A stretch of DNA of 64,000 nt, taken from assembly GCF_024494465.1 (NCBI RefSeq), contig NZ_JAETXM010000008.1, positions 1-64,000 on the forward strand, in the 5' to 3' direction. Below are positions 44,456-53,157 of the stretch, piece by piece. This DNA is from Bacillus sp. V3B. Lineage in GTDB: Bacteria > Bacillota > Bacilli > Bacillales > Cytobacillaceae. The number at the start of each line of letters is the position of its first letter. Within the stretch, counting starts at the first letter, position 1. The notes under the pieces are model-generated. The model was not told the DNA's origin, did no database searches, and saw only the letters and a program-made list of their open reading frames with translations. The translations under genes were made by a program, and so were the position numbers.

Positions 44456-44612
44456 ACAACAATCCCCTTTATTCAAATACATTTTATTCACTATTTTTCA
44501 TCCGCCGTCCACGCAAACACCGGATGCTCCCATTATACCTTGCCTTTTACTGCCCCGTCGTATTTCATCTCACCGATAGAGATTTTATAATTCCTATTAT
44601 TCAAATTGTTTT

Positions 44613-44660
44613 TTTGAAAAATAAAAAAGACTTCCATCAGCGGGGATTTTTCTCATCCCT
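44613..44660 (+). repeat. partial copy of the element at 63270
   Basis: The segment AAGACTTCCATCAGCGGGGA followed by TTTTTCTCATC matches the left end of the structured element at 63270-63483 (ACTTCCATCAGTGGGGGTTT). The remainder of that element is absent here. Confidence 0.5.
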
Positions 44661-44670
44661 CACACATTTC

Positions 44671-44755
44671 ATGATCTTACATATTTATTATCACATGGTC
44701 CACAATTTCATTGAAATAACTATTTGATTTACTATTTATAATCAAATAGTTATAG
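44671..44755. repeat. 85-bp duplicated sequence, copy B
   Basis: Matches copy A in the LysR control region, including TATTTATTATCACATGG and ATAATCAAATAGTTATAG. It is not next to any regulator here. Confidence 0.7.
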
Positions 44756-44783
44756 ATAGAGCGAAGTGACTCCGACACAATAC

Positions 44784-44926
44784 GAGGCCACTGAAAAAGT
44801 CTACTTTAAAGAAAGAAGGAGTTGATTACCTACTATCTATATGTAGATGGTCAACTCCTTTTGTTTACTGTATATCGGTAAAAATACCTGTTAAGGATTT
44901 AAAGGGAATAGTTTTTCAGTGGCCTC
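44784..44926. mobile_element. MITE with IS1182-type ends, copy 1
   Basis: A 143-bp element bounded by GAGGCCACTGAAAAAGT and its inverted copy TTTTTCAGTGGCCTC. It contains an inner AGGAGTTGA/TCAACTCCT stem. It is flanked by a 9-bp target duplication ACACAATAC (44775-44783 and 44927-44935). Removing the insert restores TGACTCCG-ACACAATAC-CGGAGTCA, so it landed in the loop of a hairpin. Confidence 0.88.
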
Positions 44927-45003
44927 ACACAATACCGGAGTCATCTACTAACTGCTTAAACTATCCATTTTATCAGGCACGACCACGAGGAATGTAAATC
45001 AAC

Positions 45004-45969
45004 TTATGCCAAGACTAACTCTCTTTCCACTAGTGGGCTCGATTGAATATTTTGGATAGTATCTTGTGCGCTCTCAACCATCTCCTTGATGACTTGTTCG
45101 CAAGTTTTGACTTCATGAATCATCCCACTAATTTGACCAGCCATTACCGAACCTTCATCTACGTTTCCTTCAGCTACAGATTTACGTAAGGATCCTAAAG
45201 TTAATTCTTCTAGTTCATCTCTTGTTGCATTTCTTTTCTCCATTTCAAGATATCTTTCAATCATAGAATTTTTAATGCTTCGAACTGGAGCTCCTAAAGA
45301 ACGGCCCGTAACCGTTGTTGCTTCATCATCTGCATTTACAACAGCTTGTTTTAAGTTTGGATGTACAGGGCATTCTTTTGTTGCTAAGAATATCGTCCCC
45401 ATTTGTACACCTACTGCTCCTAAAGCCAATGCCGCTGCTACTCCTCGGCCATCAGCAATACCGCCTGCTGCTAGTACAGGAATGTTTACTGCATCAACCA
45501 CTTGAGGAACAAGTGCCATTGTCGTTGTTATTCCAACGTGACCACCAGATTCTGTTCCTTCAGCAATAAGACCATCCACACCAATCGCTTCCATTTTCTT
45601 TGCAAGTTTGACAGATGGTACAACCGCAAATACTTTCACATTATGGGCTTTTAATTTTTCCATATAAGGTTTTGGTGTACCTGCACCAGTAGTAATTGCT
45701 GTAATTCCTTCTTCACAAATAACATCAATGATTTCAGGCACAGCAGGGTTCATAAGCATTACATTTACACCGAATGGTTTGTCAGTAAGTACTCTTACTT
45801 TGTTAATTTCTGAACGTACTTCATCAGCAGACATACCGCCAGATGCGATAAAACCAATTCCACCTGCATTTCCTATAGCTGCCACTAGAGGAGCTAATGA
45901 AATACGAGCCATGCCACCTTGAAAAATTGGATACTGAATTCCTAATAATTCTGTAATTGTTGTCATCAT
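45004..45969 (-). CDS. nitronate monooxygenase family flavoenzyme
   Basis: A 321-residue FMN-dependent TIM barrel. It has YPIFQGGMARISLAPLVAAI, AEGTESGGHVGITTTMALVP (with the catalytic His region), PVLAAGGIADGRGVAAALAL and GVQMGTIFLATKE. It could be a nitronate monooxygenase or a FabK-like enoyl reductase; these share the fold. Its operon partner is an enoyl-CoA hydratase, so an acyl-CoA or nitro/aromatic acid role is possible. ATG 45969 has GGAGAG upstream; ATG 45966 and 45984 are alternatives. Confidence 0.88.
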   Translation of the reverse strand: MMTTITELLGIQYPIFQGGMARISLAPLVAAIGNAGGIGFIASGGMSADEVRSEINKVRVLTDKPFGVNVMLMNPAVPEIIDVICEEGITAITTGAGTPKPYMEKLKAHNVKVFAVVPSVKLAKKMEAIGVDGLIAEGTESGGHVGITTTMALVPQVVDAVNIPVLAAGGIADGRGVAAALALGAVGVQMGTIFLATKECPVHPNLKQAVVNADDEATTVTGRSLGAPVRSIKNSMIERYLEMEKRNATRDELEELTLGSLRKSVAEGNVDEGSVMAGQISGMIHEVKTCEQVIKEMVESAQDTIQNIQSSPLVERELVLA

Positions 45970-46014
45970 AATCTCTCCATTCATTTTTTAGTTATCTATT
46001 ATTTAATAAAGTGA

Positions 46015-46794
46015 TTACCTATTTTGATAAATTGGTTTGCGTTTTTCTTTAAAGGCTTGGATCCCTTCTTTGCGATCCTCTGTATTGAACATATCAAGGA
46101 ATGAATAATTTTCGTATTGCAATGCTTGCTTTAAATCAAGTTCTGCACCTATTTGAATAACATCTTTTACATTTGAGAGGGCAATCGGTGATTTCTCTGC
46201 TAATTCATTTGCCCACTTCAATGCTTCCTCAAGAAGTTGATCATTCGGTACAACTTTATTAACTAGTCCCCATTTTTCGGCTTCTTCAGCATTAAATACT
46301 TTTCCGAAATAGATAAGCTCTTTTGCTTTCGCTTGCCCAATTATTCTTTGAAGGCGTTGTGTTCCACCTCCACCTGGAAATATCCCAACATTGATTTCTG
46401 GAAGAGCGAAGTTGGTATTTTCACTACAGATACGAAGATCACAACTTAAGGCCATTTCTAATCCACCGCCACGAACAATTCCTTTCATAGCGACAATAAT
46501 TGGTTTTAAAACGGTTTCAAAAGTTGAAAAGACTTTCCTTGAACCGATAAGATATTCATGAAGACCATTACGATCCAACCCCGTCATCTCATCTAAGTTC
46601 ATACCAGCTGTATAAACCTTTTCTCCTGCAGCAGTAAAAATAATGACACGAATTTGTTCATTTTTATCACATTCAAGTACTAATTGTTGTAAATCATATA
46701 ACATTTCAATGGTCATGATATTTAAAGGAGGATTATTAAGTGTAATAATGGCTACTTGGTCCTTTACTTCAAAATCAAACTTATTAATATCCAT
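46015..46794 (-). CDS. enoyl-CoA hydratase/isomerase family protein
   Basis: A 259-residue crotonase-fold protein. It has VAIITLNNPPLNIMTIEML, the oxyanion-hole segment GMNLDEM, KGIVRGGGLEMALSCDLRIC and FALPEINVGIFPGGGGTQRL with the catalytic Glu region. ATG 46794 follows AAGGAGTG; an ATG 21 bases earlier precedes that site. It is 46 bases upstream of the flavoenzyme gene, so the two form an operon. Its exact acyl-CoA substrate cannot be told. Confidence 0.9.
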   Translation of the reverse strand: MDINKFDFEVKDQVAIITLNNPPLNIMTIEMLYDLQQLVLECDKNEQIRVIIFTAAGEKVYTAGMNLDEMTGLDRNGLHEYLIGSRKVFSTFETVLKPIIVAMKGIVRGGGLEMALSCDLRICSENTNFALPEINVGIFPGGGGTQRLQRIIGQAKAKELIYFGKVFNAEEAEKWGLVNKVVPNDQLLEEALKWANELAEKSPIALSNVKDVIQIGAELDLKQALQYENYSFLDMFNTEDRKEGIQAFKEKRKPIYQNR

Positions 46795-47145
46795 ATTCTC
46801 ACTCCTTATATTCAAAACAAATATACTTAATATTGCTCACAACTTCACAATAATTTTTATAAAAAGTATCTTACTATAATTAATTTGGGTTTAAATGAAA
46901 ATATTACTTGCAAGTAATTTTCTTGTGAATTAATTCACATTTATCTGATACATAGAATATTACAACCTAATAAATCTTTCGTCAATTAGGTTTAGGCTAT
47001 ATTAGTTAGACTAATTAGGCATATAATATATACCTTAAAAGGAATACTAGTGTGTATTTTAAAAACCCTCTTTACATTTCTATTTTTTTGTCTTACTTGA
47101 TGACATGATCTGTGAAAAAAACAAGCTGTCATCACAGGATAATGA
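46795..47145. other. intergenic region upstream of the hydratase
   Basis: Very AT-rich, with the promoter of the hydratase/flavoenzyme pair presumably near its left end. No ORF or strong hairpin. Confidence 0.3.
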
Positions 47146-47352
47146 CCAATAGAATCGCCATTAAATTATACAAGTTATAATGAATTGTATTCAAATTATC
47201 TTAAAGAAAGATCTCAAAATACGCGTTCTAGTACATGGACTGAAATGGTGGCTTCCTTCTATAGTAAATCTTACTATAATGGGGTATCTGAAATGCTAGA
47301 AGCGGTAACGGAAAGGAAACAAAATGCAAACAATCCGGTTCCTAATGGATAA
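47146..47352 (+). pseudogene. C-terminal relic of an unidentified gene
   Basis: The plus strand is open for about 68 codons without a start: LNYTSYNELYSNYLKERSQN, TRSSTWTEMVASFYSKSYYN, GVSEMLEAVTERKQ, ending NPVPNG. It ends about 35 bases before a very strong terminator, as a true gene end would. The composition is protein-like, but I do not recognise the family. Confidence 0.5.
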
Positions 47353-47387
47353 GGGAATACCGATTATCGTTAAAGAGCAAGAAATCA

Positions 47388-47443
47388 AAAAAATGTCTGC
47401 TTGCACAAATAGATTTTTGCATCTGTGCAAGCAGACATTTTTT
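47388..47443. terminator. perfect 20-bp bidirectional terminator
   Basis: AAAAAATGTCTGCTTGCACA pairs with TGTGCAAGCAGACATTTTTT around a 16-base loop, between the plus-strand relic and the convergent DUF4395 gene. Confidence 0.9.
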
Positions 47444-47456
47444 AAACATATGTTAT

Positions 47457-47882
47457 TTATTGATGTGCTCGTCTATATTTGTACTGTTTCCACTGATAAT
47501 GCATAAAACAACCAATGCAAAATCCGAGAATGGCTACTAATGCTGCTGTAGCAACAAGAGTGGTAAAGACATATCCCACAATATCCCAACCAAGCAAAAA
47601 ACTCAAAAATCCTGCTCCTAAGCAAACAACCGCTATTTTTTGATTAAACTGCTGTTGTTCCCACTCCTCAGGAATATAGCTCTTTATTGGTTTCTTTAAA
47701 AAACGTTTGGCGATCTGCATGATAGGATTAAAACCAAAAAGAATTCCTGACAGTCCTGCAATCAAGGGGATTAATAAAAACCACTCACTATTGGTTAACC
47801 AGGTTAAAACGACACTTATGACAATGACCGATTGATTCGTTTGAACAAGCGGTCTTGGAATCGAACGAATATTTTCTAACAT
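47457..47882 (-). CDS. DUF4395 family membrane protein
   Basis: A 141-residue protein with four hydrophobic helices and the family N-terminus IPRPLVQTNQSVIVISVVLT. PEEWEQQQFNQKIAVVCLGA lies between the helix pairs. AGGGATTT and GGGAG lie before ATG. Members are sometimes linked to thioredoxin-like or redox genes; no such partner is here. Function unknown. Confidence 0.82.
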   Translation of the reverse strand: MLENIRSIPRPLVQTNQSVIVISVVLTWLTNSEWFLLIPLIAGLSGILFGFNPIMQIAKRFLKKPIKSYIPEEWEQQQFNQKIAVVCLGAGFLSFLLGWDIVGYVFTTLVATAALVAILGFCIGCFMHYQWKQYKYRRAHQ

Positions 47883-48009
47883 AAATCCCTACATCTCCCA
47901 TTGGTTTTATATATTATATACTCATTCTAACCACGTTTATACTTTTTGTACAGTATTAAGTACCAAAATATTTCATAAAGAAGACTTCCATTGTTCAAAG
48001 GGGAAAATC

Positions 48010-48138
48010 ATGAAGAATTATTTTATTTCACTCGTACTTACGATAGCCAATCTATTGATCCTGACTTCATGTTCGAATAATAACGAAATCAAGATGCAAT
48101 GGACAAGGGGATTAAATAAATATTCTACCCATGAATGA
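48010..48138 (+). CDS. 42-residue lipoprotein-like peptide, probably truncated
   Basis: MKNYFISLVLTIANLLILTS followed by Cys gives a lipoprotein signal with lipobox LTSC, then SNNNEIKMQWTRGLNKYSTH and a stop. AAGGGG precedes ATG. The mature part is only about 20 residues, so it is either a small lipopeptide or a lipoprotein gene cut short. Confidence 0.45.
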   Translation: MKNYFISLVLTIANLLILTSCSNNNEIKMQWTRGLNKYSTHE

Positions 48139-48781
48139 TTTCACATGTCGAAATTTGTAGCAATAATCATTTTGCCTATTGCTATTATTAATATATGCTG
48201 ATAATATAGAGAAGCGTTAATTGGAAAGCTACTATTCAATCAATTCGAGTCTTTCCAAGCAGATAATTTTGACCACTTCTTTAAGGGAAGTTAAGGCCAT
48301 ACGGACAGCCGGGTCAAATGCCGATTGGCAACTTTAGTTGCCTTATTGATTGAGTTAAAAGCTCAAATTTTATAAGTTGGTTACTTTAACAACCAGTGCA
48401 TATGCACATCAACTTGTGAAACGGTCAATAAGAGTAGTAAAAGTAATTATTTGCTATACAGACTCTGATCCTATTATGATATATTTTAAATATTAAAGAG
48501 CTTTCTATCATAAAGTCCTAGAACTTTTATGATAGACGTATACATATGGCTTTTGTCCTGGATATACTTATGCTTTTTTCATATTGATATTATATCTAAA
48601 GCAAGTGTTGTGCGCGATTATGCGTTTTTCACTTGCTTTTTTTGTTGTTAAAATTTTTTCGAGGGGTTCTGACAATAATCTTTTTCCTACAAACCTCCTA
48701 AATAGTAGATATACCGCTAGTTAGGTTGTGATGGAATTCCTCTTTGCTTTGCAAAATCTATTTAGTTAGGAGATTAGAGAA
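48139..48781 (+). promoter_or_regulatory. structured leader upstream of the carboxynorspermidine operon
   Basis: It contains a hairpin at 48505-48535 (CTATCATAAAG/CTTTTATGATAG). It also has a terminator at 48598-48644 (AAAGCAAGTG/CACTTGCTTTTTTT) about 140 bases before the start codon. This layout fits a promoter with attenuator, or simply the end of an upstream small transcript. Near 48240-48330 the minus strand reads FDPAVRMALTSLKEVVKIIC, a possible coding relic. AGTTAGGAG is the ribosome binding site of the next gene. Confidence 0.4.
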
Positions 48782-50020
48782 ATGGGAAAAGCACTTATTA
48801 TTGGTTGTGGAGGAGTGGCTTCAGTTTCCATCCACAAATGTGTTCAAAACAGTGATGTATTTGAGGAAATTTGTATCGCAAGTCGTACAAAATCAAAATG
48901 CGATGCTTTAAAAGAAAAATTAGATGGTGGAAAAACAAAAATTACAACTGCACAAGTTGATGCGAATAATGTTGATGAATTGATTGCTTTAATTGAAGAA
49001 GTACAACCAGACATCGTCATGAACTTAGCTTTACCATATCAAGATTTAACGATCATGGATGCTTGTCTAGCAACAAAAACAAACTATATGGATACAGCAA
49101 ACTATGAGCCAGAAGATACAGCAAAATTTGAATACAAATGGCAGTGGGACTATCGCGAACGTTTTGAAAAGGCTGGTATTACGGCTCTTTTAGGTAGTGG
49201 CTTTGACCCTGGTGTAACAGGTGTATTTTCTGCCCATGCGCTTAAACATCATTTTGATGAAATTGAATATATCGATATTCTTGACTGTAATGCAGGCGAT
49301 CACGGCTATCCTTTTGCCACGAATTTCAATCCTGAAATCAATATTCGTGAAGTTTCTGCAAATGGAAGATATTGGGAAAACGGTGAATGGATCGAAACGA
49401 AACCAATGGAAATCAAACGGGTTTATAATTTCCCTGAAGTTGGCGAGAAAGATATGTATTTGTTGTACCACGAAGAACTTGAATCTCTTGCTGTAAACAT
49501 TCCTGGAATCAAGCGTATCCGTTTCTTCATGACATTTGGCCAAAGTTACCTTACTCACTTAAAATGTCTTGAAAATGTCGGAATGACTTCCATTGAGCCA
49601 ATTGAATTTGAAGGAAAACAAATCATTCCACTTCAGTTCTTGAAAGCTGTATTACCAGACCCTGCTTCACTTGGACCACGCACGAAGGGGAAAACCAACA
49701 TTGGTTGTATCTTCCGTGGTAAAAAAGATGGAAAAGATAAAACGTATTATGTGTACAATGTTTGTGATCATGAAGAATGTTTTAGAGAAGTAGGTTCTCA
49801 GGCAGTTTCTTATACAACAGGCGTTCCTGCGATGATTGGTGCGATGATGTTGATGACTGGAAAGTGGAGTAAACCAGGCGTATACAATATTGAAGAATTT
49901 GATCCAGATCCATTCATGGAAGCATTGAACAAATGGGGACTTCCATGGAAAGAAGACCTTAATCCAGAGCTTGTTGATGGTGAGCCTGCGAAAGAATTAG
50001 AGCCGGAGCTCGTTCGTTAA
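48782..50020 (+). CDS. carboxynorspermidine dehydrogenase (saccharopine dehydrogenase-like)
   Basis: A 412-residue NAD(P)-dependent enzyme. It has the N-terminal Rossmann motif MGKALIIGCGGVASVSIHKC, MNLALPYQDLTIMDACLATK, TNYMDTANYEPED, and GSGFDPGVTGVFSAHALKHH. It condenses aspartate semialdehyde with diaminopropane or putrescine to carboxynorspermidine or carboxyspermidine, an alternative route to triamines. It shares an operon with the decarboxylase one base downstream, which makes the assignment firm. Cytoplasmic. Confidence 0.94.
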   Translation: MGKALIIGCGGVASVSIHKCVQNSDVFEEICIASRTKSKCDALKEKLDGGKTKITTAQVDANNVDELIALIEEVQPDIVMNLALPYQDLTIMDACLATKTNYMDTANYEPEDTAKFEYKWQWDYRERFEKAGITALLGSGFDPGVTGVFSAHALKHHFDEIEYIDILDCNAGDHGYPFATNFNPEINIREVSANGRYWENGEWIETKPMEIKRVYNFPEVGEKDMYLLYHEELESLAVNIPGIKRIRFFMTFGQSYLTHLKCLENVGMTSIEPIEFEGKQIIPLQFLKAVLPDPASLGPRTKGKTNIGCIFRGKKDGKDKTYYVYNVCDHEECFREVGSQAVSYTTGVPAMIGAMMLMTGKWSKPGVYNIEEFDPDPFMEALNKWGLPWKEDLNPELVDGEPAKELEPELVR

Positions 50021-50021
50021 T

Positions 50022-51149
50022 ATGCAGTTTAAAGAATTACCCACACCATGTTATGTAGTCGATGAACGTCTTCTGGAAAAAAATCTCAAAACCCTGAATG
50101 GAGTCATGGAACGTACAGGATGCAAGATTGTTTTGGCACAAAAAGCATTTTCAATGTATACGATGTACCCTCTCATGGCCAAGTATTTAAGTGGTACAAC
50201 AGCAAGTGGCTTATACGAGGCTCGTCTAGGTTACGAGGAAATGGGGAAAGAAAATCATGTCTTTTCCCCTGCCTATCGTGAGGATGAAATCGACGAAATT
50301 ATATCCCTTTGCGATCATATCATCTTTAATTCCTTCTCACAGGTGGAAAAGTTTAAAGATAAAGTTCTTCAAGCTGGTAAAAAAATGGGCTTACGCATCA
50401 ATCCTGAATGCTCCACACAAGTTGGGCATGCCATCTATGACCCATGTTCACCAGGTTCTCGATTTGGTGTAACAAAAGAGCATTTTCGTCCCGATTTGCT
50501 TGAAGGTGTTTCAGGGCTGCATTTCCATACACTTTGTCAGCAAAACTCTGACGATTTAGAAACAACTCTTCATGCAGTGGAAGAAAAGTTTGGACCATGG
50601 CTTTCGCAAATGGAATGGATCAACTTTGGTGGCGGTCATCATATTACAAGAGAAGATTATGATATCCCATTACTAGAAGATTGTATTAAGAGAATGCAAC
50701 ACCGATATGGTTTGGAAGTTTATCTGGAGCCAGGAGAAGCCGTTGCTCTTAATGCTGGATATTTAGTTACATCTGTACTCGATACATTGCAAAATGATAT
50801 GGATATCGCTATTCTTGACACTTCTGCATCTTGTCATATGCCTGATGTGTTAGAAATGCCTTATCGTCCCCCTCTTCTTGGTTCAGGGGAAGTGGGAGAG
50901 AAGCCATATATGTATCGACTTGGAGGACAAACTTGTCTTGCTGGAGATATAATCGGAGATTATTCTTTTGATCAACCATTAAAGAGTGGAGAGCGATTAG
51001 TGTTTGGTGATATGGCAATCTACACGATGGTGAAAAACACCACTTTTAACGGTATGCCATTACCAGCCATCGCCGTACAAGATAGAGATGGAGATTGTCA
51101 AATCGTTCATGAGTTTGGCTATCAAGATTTTAAGATGAGACTATCATAA
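50022..51149 (+). CDS. nspC: carboxynorspermidine decarboxylase
   Basis: A 375-residue PLP enzyme of the alanine racemase-like fold. It has PTPCYVVDERLLEKNLKTL, the PLP-lysine segment IVLAQKAFSMYTMYPLMAKY, GSRFGVTKEHFRPDLLEGVS, INFGGGHHITREDYDIP and the catalytic Cys in LDTSASCHMPDVLEMP. It decarboxylates carboxynorspermidine or carboxyspermidine to the triamine. It begins one base after the dehydrogenase stop without a strong ribosome binding site, so translation is probably coupled. A terminator follows at 51239. Confidence 0.95.
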   Translation: MQFKELPTPCYVVDERLLEKNLKTLNGVMERTGCKIVLAQKAFSMYTMYPLMAKYLSGTTASGLYEARLGYEEMGKENHVFSPAYREDEIDEIISLCDHIIFNSFSQVEKFKDKVLQAGKKMGLRINPECSTQVGHAIYDPCSPGSRFGVTKEHFRPDLLEGVSGLHFHTLCQQNSDDLETTLHAVEEKFGPWLSQMEWINFGGGHHITREDYDIPLLEDCIKRMQHRYGLEVYLEPGEAVALNAGYLVTSVLDTLQNDMDIAILDTSASCHMPDVLEMPYRPPLLGSGEVGEKPYMYRLGGQTCLAGDIIGDYSFDQPLKSGERLVFGDMAIYTMVKNTTFNGMPLPAIAVQDRDGDCQIVHEFGYQDFKMRLS

Positions 51150-51238
51150 AAGATTAGTAGAAATTTCATATGTTATTTCTCTATAACGGAAAGTACGATC
51201 TTGAAAATGAGACTGCTCATACAGAGTAGCCTTTAAAG

Positions 51239-51270
51239 AACCAGATTCTGAAACAGGAGTCTGGTTTTTT
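51239..51270 (+). terminator. terminator of the polyamine operon
   Basis: AACCAGATTC pairs with GAGTCTGGTT and is followed by TTTT on the plus strand. Confidence 0.8.
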
Positions 51271-51378
51271 ATATAAATAAGTATATTCCAATTATTTTCT
51301 ACGCTTGATATTTTAGACATGTTTCGAGATGATTAATAGGTTATAATAGAAAGAAACGGGTAAAAAGAGGATGATATT

Positions 51379-51630
51379 TTGTTATATAAGAGCCTAGAGT
51401 TCAAAAATGTTGTCGGACAGAAGATAAAAATTATTGAAATCCCTGTATTAGGAGAAAATAATCGTTATTATTTTATGATTCAAGTTCGTTTGCAAATCTT
51501 TATTTCATCGCTTTACAATAAACCTCAAGATAAAAGCAGCTTTTCCTTTCGTGATTATTTGAAACGAAAAATGAGATGGCCTGATTTCAAGGATTTATTT
51601 AGTGTTCAAGAGTTTAGAAATAATGCTTAA
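51379..51630 (+). CDS. 83-residue hypothetical protein (TTG start)
   Basis: Starts MLYKSLEFKNVVGQKIKIIE from TTG, with AAGAGGATG upstream. The basic C-terminal half reads FSFRDYLKRKMRWPDFKDLF. Beta-rich N-terminus, no Cys, no membrane segment. I do not recognise it. A CGGGTGGTC hairpin follows its stop. Confidence 0.5.
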   Translation: MLYKSLEFKNVVGQKIKIIEIPVLGENNRYYFMIQVRLQIFISSLYNKPQDKSSFSFRDYLKRKMRWPDFKDLFSVQEFRNNA

Positions 51631-51634
51631 TCTC

Positions 51635-51663
51635 CGGGTGGTCTGCGTCACTGCGACCACCCG
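51635..51663. terminator. GC-rich hairpin after the 83-residue gene
   Basis: CGGGTGGTC pairs with GACCACCCG around an 11-base loop; the following T run is poor, so termination is uncertain. Confidence 0.5.
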
Positions 51664-51771
51664 AAGATTGCTAGATTTTGTCGAAATGCTACTAGACTCC
51701 AAGATACGATAAAAAAAACCCTTCAGCCCATTCGGTTACTTTTTGATCTCCAACTTGATTTTTCATGTTTC

Positions 51772-52626
51772 TTAATGAAACTTTTCTTCCACATGCTTCT
51801 TTAGTTTTTCAAGATAAGCATGGCTAAGAACACCATTTCCGCCCCGTAATATTTCATGAAAATAATGAGTTGGCGGAGCGGTTTCCGCTTCTTTTTCGAC
51901 GACCACAAATGTCAATACGTTTTTTGTACTCGTCCCATTTATATCGACGTCAACAACTGCTGGCCTATACCACCCTACTTCCACACCTTCTCGCTCATAC
52001 AAATACTCCAAGCACTCCTTTGTCACCTCATACACTATTCCTTCCACTGTCCCGCCTTCCTCAACAATGTCCGCGCGGCCCCCATCATGAGCATGTATGG
52101 TAAAACGCAGCTGGTATCCTTCTAGAACACCACGGCCTTTTACGTTCTGAAAAAGTTCATTTACACCCGCCTTTTTAAACCGTTCACGGTCCATGCAACT
52201 GCCGTAAGCGAAATATAAAAATGTATCATTGTCTTTCAACAGACGGTATACGCTCCAGTTCCCGCTTGTCATATAGGTCAATTCCTCTATTTGCTTATTC
52301 TCCGGTAGAACATAGACAAGAGCCTGAAAGGACCCGGTATCGGTATAAACCGTTTGTACGACTCGATCGTAGAGATTATCTTCGTCCAGACTGTAATCCT
52401 CTAAATCATCTAGTACTTTCAATTGTTCTTCGTTCACCTGATAGAGTTCCCCATATACCGTTCCTTTTTTTGACTGTTTCATAAACGGGTAGCCATATGG
52501 AGAATCATAGATTTCACCGTTCGTCCAACACTGTACCGTAATAAGGATTGCATCCTTAAGTAAATGAGCATTACTTTGATGCTTTCTTAATGTTCCATAT
52601 ACAAAAACAAGATTCTTTTTCTCCAT
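51772..52626 (-). CDS. ykqA: YkqA-like double gamma-glutamylcyclotransferase-fold protein
   Basis: A 284-residue protein with two GGCT-fold domains in tandem. The first has VFVYGTLRKHQSNAHLL (residues about 5-21), the second YFAYGSCMDRERFKKAGVNE (about 138-157). Both carry the YG-T/S-L/C glycine loop of the fold, and HAHDGGRADIVEEGGTVEGI follows in domain 2. This matches YkqA, a putative gamma-glutamylamine cyclotransferase. ATG 52626 follows AGGAGTG; an ATG 42 bases earlier is less likely. Confidence 0.85.
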   Translation of the reverse strand: MEKKNLVFVYGTLRKHQSNAHLLKDAILITVQCWTNGEIYDSPYGYPFMKQSKKGTVYGELYQVNEEQLKVLDDLEDYSLDEDNLYDRVVQTVYTDTGSFQALVYVLPENKQIEELTYMTSGNWSVYRLLKDNDTFLYFAYGSCMDRERFKKAGVNELFQNVKGRGVLEGYQLRFTIHAHDGGRADIVEEGGTVEGIVYEVTKECLEYLYEREGVEVGWYRPAVVDVDINGTSTKNVLTFVVVEKEAETAPPTHYFHEILRGGNGVLSHAYLEKLKKHVEEKFH

Positions 52627-52700
52627 TCCTTTCACTCCTAACAGGATACCAAGTGCCACAAGCACCATTCCATATTTTGGATATTACCAATCATTCATCC

Positions 52701-53087
52701 TCACAATTCACTAAAATACTTAATAAGCTCTCTCTTCTCTATACTATCTTTAATATCCCTTAAATTAAAGGCTACCTTAACTCCTCTTTTTTTACCTACT
52801 GTTTGTATAAGATTATGTCCATCTGCATCTAATTCCTTTTTTATAGCTGTGCGCAAACGAGAAATATCTGTTTTAACAGATTTTTTATCCTTATTTCCAA
52901 TACCTGTTGTGTTATCAAGGATTTCTTGGTTTATAAGTGCACCTTCCCATTCAAAAAATAACTTTAAGATATCAGACTGACCGATGGTTAACGCCATAGA
53001 TCCCTCTTTTCCATGAAGCGTTGAACCATTACGCCCACCAATTTCCAACACATAGCATTCGCCACGACGGCTTCTTTCAATCAACAC
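52701..53087 (-). CDS. stand-alone winged-helix (OmpR-type) DNA-binding protein, possibly truncated
   Basis: The last 90 residues match the OmpR/PhoB C-terminal winged helix: LTIGQSDILKLFFEWEGALI, KKSVKTDISRLRTAIKKELD and HNLIQTVGKKRGVKVAFNL. No receiver domain precedes it. The frame is open about 20 codons upstream of the GTG (LNHSRERVNKKAERDVLIER) to a stop, with no ATG or good ribosome binding site. It may be a gene whose 5' part was lost to the adjacent IS3 element, or a small regulator with an unusual start. Confidence 0.55.
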   Translation of the reverse strand: MLIERSRRGECYVLEIGGRNGSTLHGKEGSMALTIGQSDILKLFFEWEGALINQEILDNTTGIGNKDKKSVKTDISRLRTAIKKELDADGHNLIQTVGKKRGVKVAFNLRDIKDSIEKRELIKYFSEL

Positions 53088-53157
53088 ATCCCGTTCTGCT
53101 TTTTTGTTTACTCTTTCTCTAGAATGATTTAATTATGTTGATTATTCTTGATCACAT

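Noticed and set aside
48240-48340. possible riboswitch before the polyamine operon
   Set aside because: No known aptamer pattern is recognisable, and the minus strand looks like coding relic instead.
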